A stretch of 52,480 nt of DNA, from NCBI GenBank assembly GCA_934131695.1, contig CAKOZV010000007.1, forward strand, positions 1-52,480, read 5' to 3'. Of the stretch, positions 18,188-27,056 are shown in pieces. Within the stretch, counting starts at the first letter, position 1. Each line of letters starts with the position of its first letter. The notes beneath the pieces are model-generated. The model did no database searches, was not told the origin of the DNA, and worked only from the letters and a program-made list of their open reading frames with translations. The translations under genes and the position numbers were made by a program. The DNA comes from an uncultured Bacilli bacterium (GTDB taxonomy: Bacteria > Bacillota_I > Bacilli_A > RF39 > UBA660).

Positions 18188-19081
18188 CTATTCAACCCCC
18201 ACATTCTCATTATAATATTTTTCTCCTTTAATAAGGAAGTAAGCATTGAAGATAATAATTCCATGTAATACCCATCTTACATAATTTTTATCTATTAAGG
18301 CCAAGTAGTTTTCTCTACCTAACATATACTGAACAAGCATAACTAGTAAGTATAGAATAACACCATATCTTAAGAACTTTTTATGAAACTGTGCTCTATC
18401 CATTCTATCACGGTAAACACTTTCAACTAGAGTATCGATATCTAACTGCATGTTTTCTAAACTTTCTCCTGTATCTCTTGCTCCTTCTTTAGTTATTTGT
18501 AAGAATAACTGATGCATATTTTTAACTATATAATAAGGATATTTTTGATTCATATATTCAAGTGCCCCATCAATAGAACCATTTTCATAAGCCATATCAA
18601 TCATAACGTTAACATCTGCTAAAACAGGATCTTCTAATACTCCTGAGTCCCTTACTCCTTCTAATGATTTAACAAAAGATTGAGTAGTAGCAAATTCCAT
18701 AATAACGTTAGTTGTATAAACCTGAATCTGTTCAAAGACAAATTCACTATAAATTCTCTTACAACGTAAATATGCAAGATATGGAACTGATAAAACAGCT
18801 GCTCCTACATAAAATAAACTTACTATTAAATTATAAAAATATAAGTATGATACTACTCCAGCAAATCCACCTAAAAGAACTACTTGAATAGTATATTGTT
18901 TAACCGTAAATTCTTGTCCTAATTCCTTAGCCTTCTCCCTAACCATTTTAAATGAATAAGGAGCAAATTTATCATATAAAATTTCAACTTGTGAAGTTAT
19001 ATATTTTGAAACATTCTCTCCTTTATAATTTCTATAAAGAATTATAGTTACTCCAATTATAATTAATAAGAAAAGTACCAT
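18188..19081 (-). CDS. tadB: TadB-like inner-membrane platform protein
   Basis: 297 residues: N-terminal hydrophobic segment, two central spans (about 67-105), a long helical cytosolic part (GSIDGALEYMNQKYPYYIVK ...) and two spans near the C-terminus (about 244-283). This is the T2SSF/TadB organisation. It follows the CpaF ATPase by 14 bp and precedes tadC by 2 bp, the canonical Tad order. Confidence 0.8.
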   Translation of the reverse strand: MVLFLLIIIGVTIILYRNYKGENVSKYITSQVEILYDKFAPYSFKMVREKAKELGQEFTVKQYTIQVVLLGGFAGVVSYLYFYNLIVSLFYVGAAVLSVPYLAYLRCKRIYSEFVFEQIQVYTTNVIMEFATTQSFVKSLEGVRDSGVLEDPVLADVNVMIDMAYENGSIDGALEYMNQKYPYYIVKNMHQLFLQITKEGARDTGESLENMQLDIDTLVESVYRDRMDRAQFHKKFLRYGVILYLLVMLVQYMLGRENYLALIDKNYVRWVLHGIIIFNAYFLIKGEKYYNENVGVE

Positions 19082-19095
19082 ACATATCCTCCTTC

Positions 19096-20298
19096 CTATA
19101 ACACCTCATTTGGAAATGGAATCTTTGGTAAAGATATATCATCTTTTTGTACTTGTACTGTATTAGTATTAGTATTATTAACATATGGAATTGACTGATT
19201 ACTATCCATTTTTTTCAATTCATCATCCATATTTTCCATTGAATCACTATTAGTAAGTAAATTACTAATATCAATATTTTGATTTTCTAAATAAGTAAGT
19301 AAGTTTTTACTTGGCATATTCTGAACTGGTTTTTTACCAAAAGTTTTTTGATAAAGGATATGGGTAATTGGTTTATTATTTTCATCTACATAAAACTCTA
19401 CTACTTCATCTACCTCACGATGGAATTTTCCATATTCTTTACTATAATAAGCTTTGATATGTACACCCAACTGAATATAACGATAAATTGTCGTTAAGAA
19501 CTGATCAACATCAATATCAGTTTCCAAAAGTGAGTATAAACGATAAGGAATAGCACTAGCTTTATCAGCATGGATTGTTGATAAGATATTATGTCCTGAT
19601 GAAATTGAATTTCTTACAGCAGTAACTGCTTCAGCACTACGTACCTCAGAAAGTAATATCCACTTAGGATTTTGTCGCATACAAGTAACAAGTACATCAG
19701 TATAGCTTGCTACATTATTAGTCTTCATTGCTACAATATCACGATGAGGGAATATCTTATCTAAGTGAAGTTCTAGTGTATCTTCAATAGTAATAATTTT
19801 TTCGTTCTCTTTAGTATGACTAGCTAAGTATTTAACAAACTCAGTTTTACCAGAACCAGTTTCACCACTTACTATTATATTACAGTGTCCTTCAACACAC
19901 TTTATTAATATATCATGTATATTAGCTGTAAAATAATCTTCAGCCAATAATTTTTCTTTAGATAATCTAATCTTTGCTGGTGTTTTACGAAGAACAGCAG
20001 CAATACCATTAGTAGCGATTGACTCATGAACAAAGTTTAAACGAAGCTCTGCACTTTCAGCATCCAAGAATGGTTTAGCATTATTGAATGTTGTACCCAT
20101 TACATTGGAACACTGAAAGGCAAGTTTCTCCATAAATGCATCAGTAAGTCCTGCTACTTCTACTCTTTTAGAACCATAAGTTAAAGAACGAATCCATACT
20201 TGGCCATGATTAGAATAAGAAATATCAGTTATATCATCATCATCTAGTAAAGGCTGTAACACCCCAAAGTCTAATTTATCAAAAATAGATCCGTTCAT
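19096..20298 (-). CDS. cpaF: CpaF/TadA-type secretion ATPase
   Basis: 400 residues. It has the N-terminal domain with DDDDITDISYSNHGQVWI, then Walker A SGETGSGKT at 144-152, the Asp-box region IITIEDTLEL, Walker B-type WILLSEVR at 213-220, and the His box SSGHNILSTIHAD. All key residues of the type II/IV secretion ATPase family are visible. It should drive pilin polymerisation with TadB/TadC. The C-terminus adds an Asn/Asp-rich polar tail of about 60 residues not typical of the family. Confidence 0.93.
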   Translation of the reverse strand: MNGSIFDKLDFGVLQPLLDDDDITDISYSNHGQVWIRSLTYGSKRVEVAGLTDAFMEKLAFQCSNVMGTTFNNAKPFLDAESAELRLNFVHESIATNGIAAVLRKTPAKIRLSKEKLLAEDYFTANIHDILIKCVEGHCNIIVSGETGSGKTEFVKYLASHTKENEKIITIEDTLELHLDKIFPHRDIVAMKTNNVASYTDVLVTCMRQNPKWILLSEVRSAEAVTAVRNSISSGHNILSTIHADKASAIPYRLYSLLETDIDVDQFLTTIYRYIQLGVHIKAYYSKEYGKFHREVDEVVEFYVDENNKPITHILYQKTFGKKPVQNMPSKNLLTYLENQNIDISNLLTNSDSMENMDDELKKMDSNQSIPYVNNTNTNTVQVQKDDISLPKIPFPNEVL

Positions 20299-20317
20299 TG
20301 TAATTCCTTCTTTCTTT

Positions 20318-21139
20318 TTATTGAGTTGCTAAGTCAGCTTCAGTCATAGCAGTTACTCTATTGATAAAGTTCTTTAAATCATCATTAGAGATTTTAACAT
20401 CTCCAGGTTTTTTCTCTAAGCTTTCATTGGTTGGTACTGGAATAATCTCAGAATCATATGCTCTTAAGTATGATGCTTTACGAAGTAAGATATGGTACTC
20501 TTCTGGTACAGCAAATATTACTTGAGATGGAGTTCTATTTTCTTCAGTATTAGCAAATACTGATTGACCATTACCATCATAAACACCCAATACTTTAACA
20601 TTTTCTAATAATTTACCAACCATAATTTTATCATTATCTTCAGTTATAGTTTGATTGCTATCAACATGGTTCATAACTTTTAGATATATATCTATATAGT
20701 TACCTGGAACAATTGAATTACTATAAGTACTTGCCATATCAACAGATAAGTTATATAAAACGTAATTCTTAGGATAATCAAGAATAATACTTCCTGGAAG
20801 TGACTCTTTACTAACTACACTTCTTCCATAGAATAAACTACCTTCTGGAATTACACTATCTATAGCTGAATACATATCTACTACATCTGCTTTCTTAGTA
20901 ATTACCTCTCCCTTTAACATTGCAGGAGGTACTTCAATAGTTCCTATCAATTCCTCTTTTATTTGTGTACCTGCACTAATAGTTTTTAAAGCATAAGGTA
21001 CACTTACTGGATTAATAGCATTTTTAACACGAGTATTATAACCAACATATAATACTATTATTGCTAATACTACTCCTACTACAGTAACAGTATTTTTATT
21101 AGCAAAAAACTTTTTAAAACCTACACCAATATTGTTCAT
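20318..21139 (-). CDS. cpaB: CpaB/RcpC-like SAF-domain pilus assembly protein
   Basis: 273 residues. One N-terminal membrane span (about 18-36) is followed by an SAF-type domain: VPYALKTISAGTQIKEELIG, then IPEGSLFYGRSVV, then the RcpC-like region VSVDMAST...VPGNYIDIYLKV. CpaB proteins link the pilus to the envelope. It is located just upstream of cpaF, as in standard Tad loci. Confidence 0.85.
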   Translation of the reverse strand: MNNIGVGFKKFFANKNTVTVVGVVLAIIVLYVGYNTRVKNAINPVSVPYALKTISAGTQIKEELIGTIEVPPAMLKGEVITKKADVVDMYSAIDSVIPEGSLFYGRSVVSKESLPGSIILDYPKNYVLYNLSVDMASTYSNSIVPGNYIDIYLKVMNHVDSNQTITEDNDKIMVGKLLENVKVLGVYDGNGQSVFANTEENRTPSQVIFAVPEEYHILLRKASYLRAYDSEIIPVPTNESLEKKPGDVKISNDDLKNFINRVTAMTEADLATQ

Positions 21140-21161
21140 ATTATCATCTTCCCTTCTATTC

Positions 21162-21653
21162 TTAACTAGTAGCTAAGGCTTTTGTATAAACCTCATCTAT
21201 TTTACTATAATCTAGTTGTCCAGCATTAGCTAGCTTTGTAGTTAACTCATTAGACTTATAATCAGTTTCCATAATACTACTTATTTTATTTGATATTTTT
21301 AACTGATCGCCATTAAAACTAGTTGATGTATCAGAATCAATCTTTATAGTTACTTTAGGTGGAGTTTCATTTATATCATAAATTTTAATATCATAATCTC
21401 TATTATTAGAAACGTTTTGGGCGAAGCGGCGCACAAAACTTTCTGTAAACTTTTCTTTATCCATTCTGTATAGTCCACCGCTTAATCTATAATACCCAAT
21501 ATCAATTGCATCAACCATAGCTGCTTCTGTTGTTTCTTTTAATAGATAGTAATCTAATTCATTTCCTGTTTGATAACTTGAGGCAATATTAACAACTCCA
21601 AACGTAAACATTGCAATCATTATAATACCAACTAATAGCATTGCTTTATTCAT
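21162..21653 (-). CDS. Pilin-like (TadE-type) membrane protein
   Basis: 163 residues. One N-terminal hydrophobic helix (about 3-24) is followed by an Asp/Tyr-rich soluble domain with beta-strand pattern (KVTIKIDSDTSTSF). The layout suits a minor pilin or a DUF5411-type Firmicutes protein. It lies between cpaB and the large secreted protein, 3 bp from the latter. Confidence 0.6.
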   Translation of the reverse strand: MNKAMLLVGIIMIAMFTFGVVNIASSYQTGNELDYYLLKETTEAAMVDAIDIGYYRLSGGLYRMDKEKFTESFVRRFAQNVSNNRDYDIKIYDINETPPKVTIKIDSDTSTSFNGDQLKISNKISSIMETDYKSNELTTKLANAGQLDYSKIDEVYTKALATS

Positions 21654-21656
21654 CTA

Positions 21657-24464
21657 CTAATTACCTCCTTCTACATTACAAGTAGTTGCACTTGTTTGAT
21701 TGTTACATCCAAGAAGTCCACGTTTTAAGACAACTGTATTTCCAAGTTTATCTAATAATTTACTTCTATATACTGTAACACCCCAAGTACCTTGACCACT
21801 TAATCTATTAACTGCTGTACCATTATCAGAGTTATTATAAGTCTTTCCTTTATTATATCTTCTAATGGTTGTCATAGCATCCTTAGTTAATTTAATTTCA
21901 TAATCAAGATATTTATTTTCACTACCTTCATCGTAAACTTTATCACCAGTCTCTTCAATGGCTTTAATTAGTGTCTCTGGATCAACTTTATAATTTGTAT
22001 TATTAACATTTTTAGCTTTGCTGCTCCAGTTAAATCTAGCTTCACGATTAGGGAACATATCATCTAAATTAACAGAACGTACTTTTACATTAGATGATAT
22101 TCCTCCTGAATCATCACCATCATCACACTTATCACCAACGCAATCACCTGAAGTAGGATTCTTTATAGCAAAGAAACATGAGAAATCAAACTTCCAACCA
22201 AACACACCATAATTCTTAATCTTACCTGTAATATTATAATTATTAATACTTTCTGGTTTTGCTACTGTATTAGTATCATCTATTTTATAATTATACCAAT
22301 CAACATTAACTTCTTTAGTTGATAAACTAGTACAGTATGAATTTCCAATAGCTACATAGAATGGTAAATCTTCTTTTTTAATTTCTACTTTAGTTTGACC
22401 TGTTTTTACATTGATATAGTTTTTAGGGAATGAAAGTGTTGTATGATAATCATAACAAGTATTACCATCCCTACATGCTGGTGTACCAGAATTTTTACAA
22501 GATTCCTTATCTTTACAATATGCTATATATTCACTAGAGTTTGGATCTAGATTACTACAATATTCTTGATTTTTATTTTCACATTCTCCAGTTATACATA
22601 AACCATTGGTATTAATTATCATACTAGGGAAGCTTCCACTAGAACTACTCTTATTTCCTGCTTTAGCCTGATCAATAGTTTGTTTTGATTTATACTCTTG
22701 TCCTAAGTTATTACCTGTATTTTTGCTAGTTTCATCAGTTTTTATTACATAACTACTACTCTTTGTAAGACATGCATTGCTAGATGCTATACACTTTTTC
22801 TTAGCTGCTTTGTAAGCTGTTTTTTCAGCATTATAAATTTTAACACTTTGAACGTTTGTTACAATGTATTTTTTATTGCCAGGGTAATTCTTAGGAATAT
22901 ATGAACAAGTATCTAAAACTGAACAAGTAAGTCCACATGGGCGAGCGGTTTTTTCGCCACCCCTTACCCATCGATAAGATGTCATTTTTAAAGGCCCTGC
23001 GTTTTGAATTAATCCTGTCTCTTCAACTTTTGAACCAGATGGAGCATATTCAAGATATCTACCATTAAATACTCCGTGTGATAAGTAATTACCAGAAACC
23101 ATCTTGATAGTTTGAATAGTTTCTTCTAATGTTCTAAAGTAATAATAGTTAATCTTACTTTGGCAACCACCACTACTCTTCCAATCATAAGTTCCACCAG
23201 TTACATTATATACAAAATAACCTTTAGTAGGAGTCCACTCATAGCCGGCAGTACTGCCATAATAACCACCTGGTAAATATTTTTTAGATTCATATACTCG
23301 TTTAGCGATATCCTCAATTTGCCCGTCGGTTAAAGACGTTAAGCTCGCTAAATAAGAATCACTATAACAAGAAACAGTTTTCCAAGTTCCATTTTTTGTC
23401 TTAGCAACTTTTACTTTCTTTAAATCACTTTCTGCTTTAGCCATAACCTGTGGTAAAACATTATTATCTTTCATGGAATTAAGATTTTGAATAGCTGTAG
23501 TTTTGTTAGCTGATTTTGATGAAGTTTTAGTAGTTGTATTTTTTGATTTACTATAAACTTTATTGTAACACTTATTTATACAACTTTGTGTATAGTCTCC
23601 ACCATCACACTCTTCAATACAACTATCAAACGAATCATTTGGACCACCTTCATCTTTACCACCAGTACAATAAGTGTTTGCTATACATCCCTTATATCTA
23701 GTAGGTACAGGTCCTGCATACCGTGAAGAACAAGTTGTCTTTGTTTTAATATCAACCACATAACTGAAACACATACCAGACTGAGTTATTACAGGAGGAT
23801 CAAGTGTAACAACAACATCTTCTCGACAAGTTGTTTTACAATTTCCAGTATTACTAACAATGCCCTTATAAGTATATTTCTTTATTGTTTGACCATCATT
23901 TTTTCCATATTTGCAACTTAAGCTATTATTTTTAGTCGGATCAGTAACTTTAATAAACGATGTATCTGTTAAATCTTCAACAGGAAAGAAATTGTTTGGT
24001 AAATCACTATTATCTAAATCACCCTCTTCTTCATCAACCTCATCTGCTAGTTCTGCTTCTGGAGTAAAGGTATACTCTTTCGTAGCTTCACATTTTTCTG
24101 TCACAGTATTAAATGAAGGAGCTGCTGTAAATTTGAAGATAATTGTCGTTTCACTAAGACCTTTTGCTTTATCAGCTAATAAGTCTAACGATATATTACC
24201 ATTCTCGTCAGGAGCAGTTGTAGGATCATTTTCACCAGCACTATTATTAACATAAACCTTAATATATTGTAAGTATTCCTTTTTTAGACTGAATGTTTTA
24301 ACATTGCCATTTGATGTAAATGGTAACCCACTAGAACTCAAGTTAAAATATGTATCGATATATGCTTGTGGATCTGGACAGTTGACAGCATCTGCTTTTG
24401 ATGGACCAACCATAAGACAAATCAAAATGATGACAAAAATCAAAATTTTGTTAAACTTCTTCAT
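21657..24464 (-). CDS. Large Cys-rich secreted protein, putative tip/adhesin subunit
   Basis: About 935 residues from the ATG at 24464 (GGGTG upstream). A signal peptide of about 26 residues (FVIILICLMVGPSKADA) is followed by a long extracellular region without repeats or known catalytic motifs. It contains well over 20 Cys, concentrated in segments such as CIANTYCTGG and SCIEECDGGDYTQSCINKC. No C-terminal membrane span and no recognisable LPXTG/NPQTN-like signal is seen; it ends ATTCNVEGGN. It overlaps the sortase gene by 14 bp, so the two are co-expressed. The many disulphides may need the CxxC lipoprotein at 28709. Function is inferred from context. Confidence 0.75.
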   Translation of the reverse strand: MKKFNKILIFVIILICLMVGPSKADAVNCPDPQAYIDTYFNLSSSGLPFTSNGNVKTFSLKKEYLQYIKVYVNNSAGENDPTTAPDENGNISLDLLADKAKGLSETTIIFKFTAAPSFNTVTEKCEATKEYTFTPEAELADEVDEEEGDLDNSDLPNNFFPVEDLTDTSFIKVTDPTKNNSLSCKYGKNDGQTIKKYTYKGIVSNTGNCKTTCREDVVVTLDPPVITQSGMCFSYVVDIKTKTTCSSRYAGPVPTRYKGCIANTYCTGGKDEGGPNDSFDSCIEECDGGDYTQSCINKCYNKVYSKSKNTTTKTSSKSANKTTAIQNLNSMKDNNVLPQVMAKAESDLKKVKVAKTKNGTWKTVSCYSDSYLASLTSLTDGQIEDIAKRVYESKKYLPGGYYGSTAGYEWTPTKGYFVYNVTGGTYDWKSSGGCQSKINYYYFRTLEETIQTIKMVSGNYLSHGVFNGRYLEYAPSGSKVEETGLIQNAGPLKMTSYRWVRGGEKTARPCGLTCSVLDTCSYIPKNYPGNKKYIVTNVQSVKIYNAEKTAYKAAKKKCIASSNACLTKSSSYVIKTDETSKNTGNNLGQEYKSKQTIDQAKAGNKSSSSGSFPSMIINTNGLCITGECENKNQEYCSNLDPNSSEYIAYCKDKESCKNSGTPACRDGNTCYDYHTTLSFPKNYINVKTGQTKVEIKKEDLPFYVAIGNSYCTSLSTKEVNVDWYNYKIDDTNTVAKPESINNYNITGKIKNYGVFGWKFDFSCFFAIKNPTSGDCVGDKCDDGDDSGGISSNVKVRSVNLDDMFPNREARFNWSSKAKNVNNTNYKVDPETLIKAIEETGDKVYDEGSENKYLDYEIKLTKDAMTTIRRYNKGKTYNNSDNGTAVNRLSGQGTWGVTVYRSKLLDKLGNTVVLKRGLLGCNNQTSATTCNVEGGN

Positions 24465-25230
24465 CCGTAACACCCTCTTTCAATATGTTATTAATCTTCA
24501 CATAGTTTTTATTAGTCTTAACTTTAGCAAGTTGCTGCTTTTCATTAACCCTTAATTTTCTTGCGTCAACTCTAAAAGTATAAGAATCATTTCCACCATA
24601 AAATCTTGTACACGTCATTAAACTTAACAGTTTATCTGTTTTATTAACTGATACATCCATATCAAACATACTTTCTTTTATAGATTCTTTTATATACTCA
24701 TCTTGTTCTAACTCAGTATAAGTATCCTTAAAAGCTGCCGATTGATTATTTTTTAGTAGAGCAACCGCATATATTCTATAAATATCAGTATTTCCTTTTT
24801 CATTTGTATAAGCTATATACTGATTTTTAGCAGTAAAATCTTTGTAAATAAAACTCATCAATTGTTCAAATCCAGTCATGGTAGCATCACCAACAATTGG
24901 GTGTTTAGAAACGTTTCTAATATTATGAGAAACAAAGCTAACATGATTGCTTCTTGAATCAGGGCTTGAATAAATCCAAGCATTATTGTACTCCCTTTCT
25001 GGAACATCTGCTGTTGCAGTATCTTTTACTAGCGGTAAATCGATATTAGTTCCTCCAACAGTCAACCATCCGATGATAGTATCACCATATTTTTTAGCAT
25101 CTTCTATTTGTTTGGTCTTATCACTCGGAGTAAATTTACTGATGTTTTTGCTTATTGAGATAAAATATAAGCAAAAACAGAGGAAAAATATAAATATTGC
25201 TAATAAAACTATTTTCTTCTCTTTTTTCAT
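24451..25230 (-). CDS. srtB: Class B sortase
   Basis: About 259 residues from the ATG at 25230 (an upstream TTG lacks a ribosome site). An N-terminal membrane anchor (about 7-28) precedes the sortase fold: IIGWLTVGGTNIDLPLV, the catalytic His in SFVSHNIR, Cys in LMTCTRF and Arg in TFRVDAR. The pattern and the long helix-containing insertion before the Cys are those of class B enzymes. Class B sortases attach or polymerise surface proteins. None of the neighbouring proteins shows an obvious sorting motif, so its substrate is open. Confidence 0.9.
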   Translation of the reverse strand: MKKEKKIVLLAIFIFFLCFCLYFISISKNISKFTPSDKTKQIEDAKKYGDTIIGWLTVGGTNIDLPLVKDTATADVPEREYNNAWIYSSPDSRSNHVSFVSHNIRNVSKHPIVGDATMTGFEQLMSFIYKDFTAKNQYIAYTNEKGNTDIYRIYAVALLKNNQSAAFKDTYTELEQDEYIKESIKESMFDMDVSVNKTDKLLSLMTCTRFYGGNDSYTFRVDARKLRVNEKQQLAKVKTNKNYVKINNILKEGVTDEEV

Positions 25231-25246
25231 TGTCAATACCTCTTAT

Positions 25247-27043
25247 CTATTTAGCAACCTTGCACATTGTCGTTAAGCAATCGCCTGATTTTATATAAGT
25301 ATCCTTATCAAGATAAACCTTTAATTTAACCCCGGCTTTTCGATCTAGCTCTTTATAATAGAAAGCTGTAGTACCATCCATATCAATCAAAGTCTTATTT
25401 TCTTCCTCTTTTGATGCTTCTATCAACCAATATGAATTGCCTGAATCATTTATAGCCGCACTAAATAATTCAAATACAGAAGGAATAGATAATTTTAAAC
25501 TATATTTTTTAGTATCATGATTTCCTTTGTAAGTGACTAGCTTATCATAAATCGGAACAGTAACATCTTTCTTTACTAAATAACTAGTATCAATATATTT
25601 CAATAAGCCATTATTAATCTGATAAGCTATATTACCTTTTTCTTTTGGATTGTAGATTTTTACAGAACTAGCTATATCATAGGAAATCTCTATTGGTTGC
25701 CCATCACTTTTTAGCAATACATTACTCATAATAAGTTTTGTTGTACCGTCTTTTTCATGTCCTGCGACCCTAAAACTATAACCAGAGTAATTAACTGTTG
25801 TACCAATATCAAGTTTGCTAACCTTCATATTTCGTTTCACTTTTTGTTCGGTTCCTATTAAATATGGATCATCACGTTCCCCAGTACCACCAGTTATCTT
25901 AGTATCCTTTTTCAACGTAATAGCAGGCCTAATATTAAGTAAAACATTATCTTTATAAGCCTCTGTAGTGTTAGACTTAACAGACCAAACTTTATTATTA
26001 TTATCAAAGTTATTGTACCAAGTTCTAGCCATTATCTCCAAATAAGTATTTTTTTCATTATCTAAAGAATTTACATAGTCTTGTAAAGATAAAATACCTA
26101 CATTTTTAGCTTTACTATATCTATCACATGTAGTTTTTCCTTCGGTATAAATATCATCACACCATTTAGATTCAACTATTAACTTTTTACTTTTATTATT
26201 AAGTAAAGGATAGAAATAATCATTTAACCATTCATCCATCGAACTACCATCAAATCTTCCTTTATTACTATCATAATCTATATTAGCTAAAGGACTATCA
26301 CTAACAATTGTTACAGTATCATCACTATTGACTTTAACAATTCTAAAGAGAATATTATTAAAAGTTATATAGTTATCAAAGTATCTTCCTTGATAATAAC
26401 CATTAGTATTCTTAGTAGCTTCTTTTGAAATGTAACTTAAGTTTTCAATTACTTCTACTTCTCTTGTAACTACCGTTTCATTATCTAAGCTATCTGCTAC
26501 TGTATAAGTTATTTTATAAGTACCTATTTCGTTAGTATTTACACTACCTTCTATACTGACTTCTTCTTTCTTTATTTCTCCATCAGTTTTATCCTTTACT
26601 GATAATACTCCAGGTTCAGTATAATTTTCTCCCTTATTGATAGTCATTTTTTTAGTACCATTTAAAGTTATAACTGGTCCCTGATAATCAACATTGCTAT
26701 GCTTACTGCCACATTGTAGATGAGTATAATAAGTAGCTGCTCCATTTTCTATTCGCATTTTTACGTTACTTTTATTTAAATTACAAATATCTTTTTTTAT
26801 TTTTAGTTCATCTAAATATTTTTGTCTTATAAGAACCGCTAGAGATACAGTGGAAACCCTACCCTCTGCCCTTGGTAGATTTCGCATATTAATCTCAAAA
26901 TATCTTTTCCCAGCTTCACTTAACAGTTTTTCATTATGCCTAAATGCTTTAGCTGGATAAAACACATAACTCCACAAAAGAAATAATACTAATATAATAA
27001 TTACTGCTACTAAAATAATTTTAATATATTTTTTATTCTTCAT
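25247..27043 (-). CDS. Membrane-anchored protein with Ig-like (DUF5011-type) domain
   Basis: 598 residues. A span at about 8-28 precedes a region shared with the 404-residue protein at 2632 (AGKRYFEINMRNLP..., two Cys). An Ig-like DUF5011-type domain follows (GPVITLNGTKKMTINKGENY, GTYKITYTVADSLDN). Then come two copies of the LFRIVKV/VRPAI-type ectodomain unit; the first ends NIRPAITL...DDPYLIG and the second is less clear. It ends CLTTMCKVAK. The surface location is clear; the function is not. It lies between the polytopic protein gene and sortase B. Confidence 0.75.
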   Translation of the reverse strand: MKNKKYIKIILVAVIIILVLFLLWSYVFYPAKAFRHNEKLLSEAGKRYFEINMRNLPRAEGRVSTVSLAVLIRQKYLDELKIKKDICNLNKSNVKMRIENGAATYYTHLQCGSKHSNVDYQGPVITLNGTKKMTINKGENYTEPGVLSVKDKTDGEIKKEEVSIEGSVNTNEIGTYKITYTVADSLDNETVVTREVEVIENLSYISKEATKNTNGYYQGRYFDNYITFNNILFRIVKVNSDDTVTIVSDSPLANIDYDSNKGRFDGSSMDEWLNDYFYPLLNNKSKKLIVESKWCDDIYTEGKTTCDRYSKAKNVGILSLQDYVNSLDNEKNTYLEIMARTWYNNFDNNNKVWSVKSNTTEAYKDNVLLNIRPAITLKKDTKITGGTGERDDPYLIGTEQKVKRNMKVSKLDIGTTVNYSGYSFRVAGHEKDGTTKLIMSNVLLKSDGQPIEISYDIASSVKIYNPKEKGNIAYQINNGLLKYIDTSYLVKKDVTVPIYDKLVTYKGNHDTKKYSLKLSIPSVFELFSAAINDSGNSYWLIEASKEEENKTLIDMDGTTAFYYKELDRKAGVKLKVYLDKDTYIKSGDCLTTMCKVAK

Positions 27044-27056
27044 TTTCAGTTCCTCT

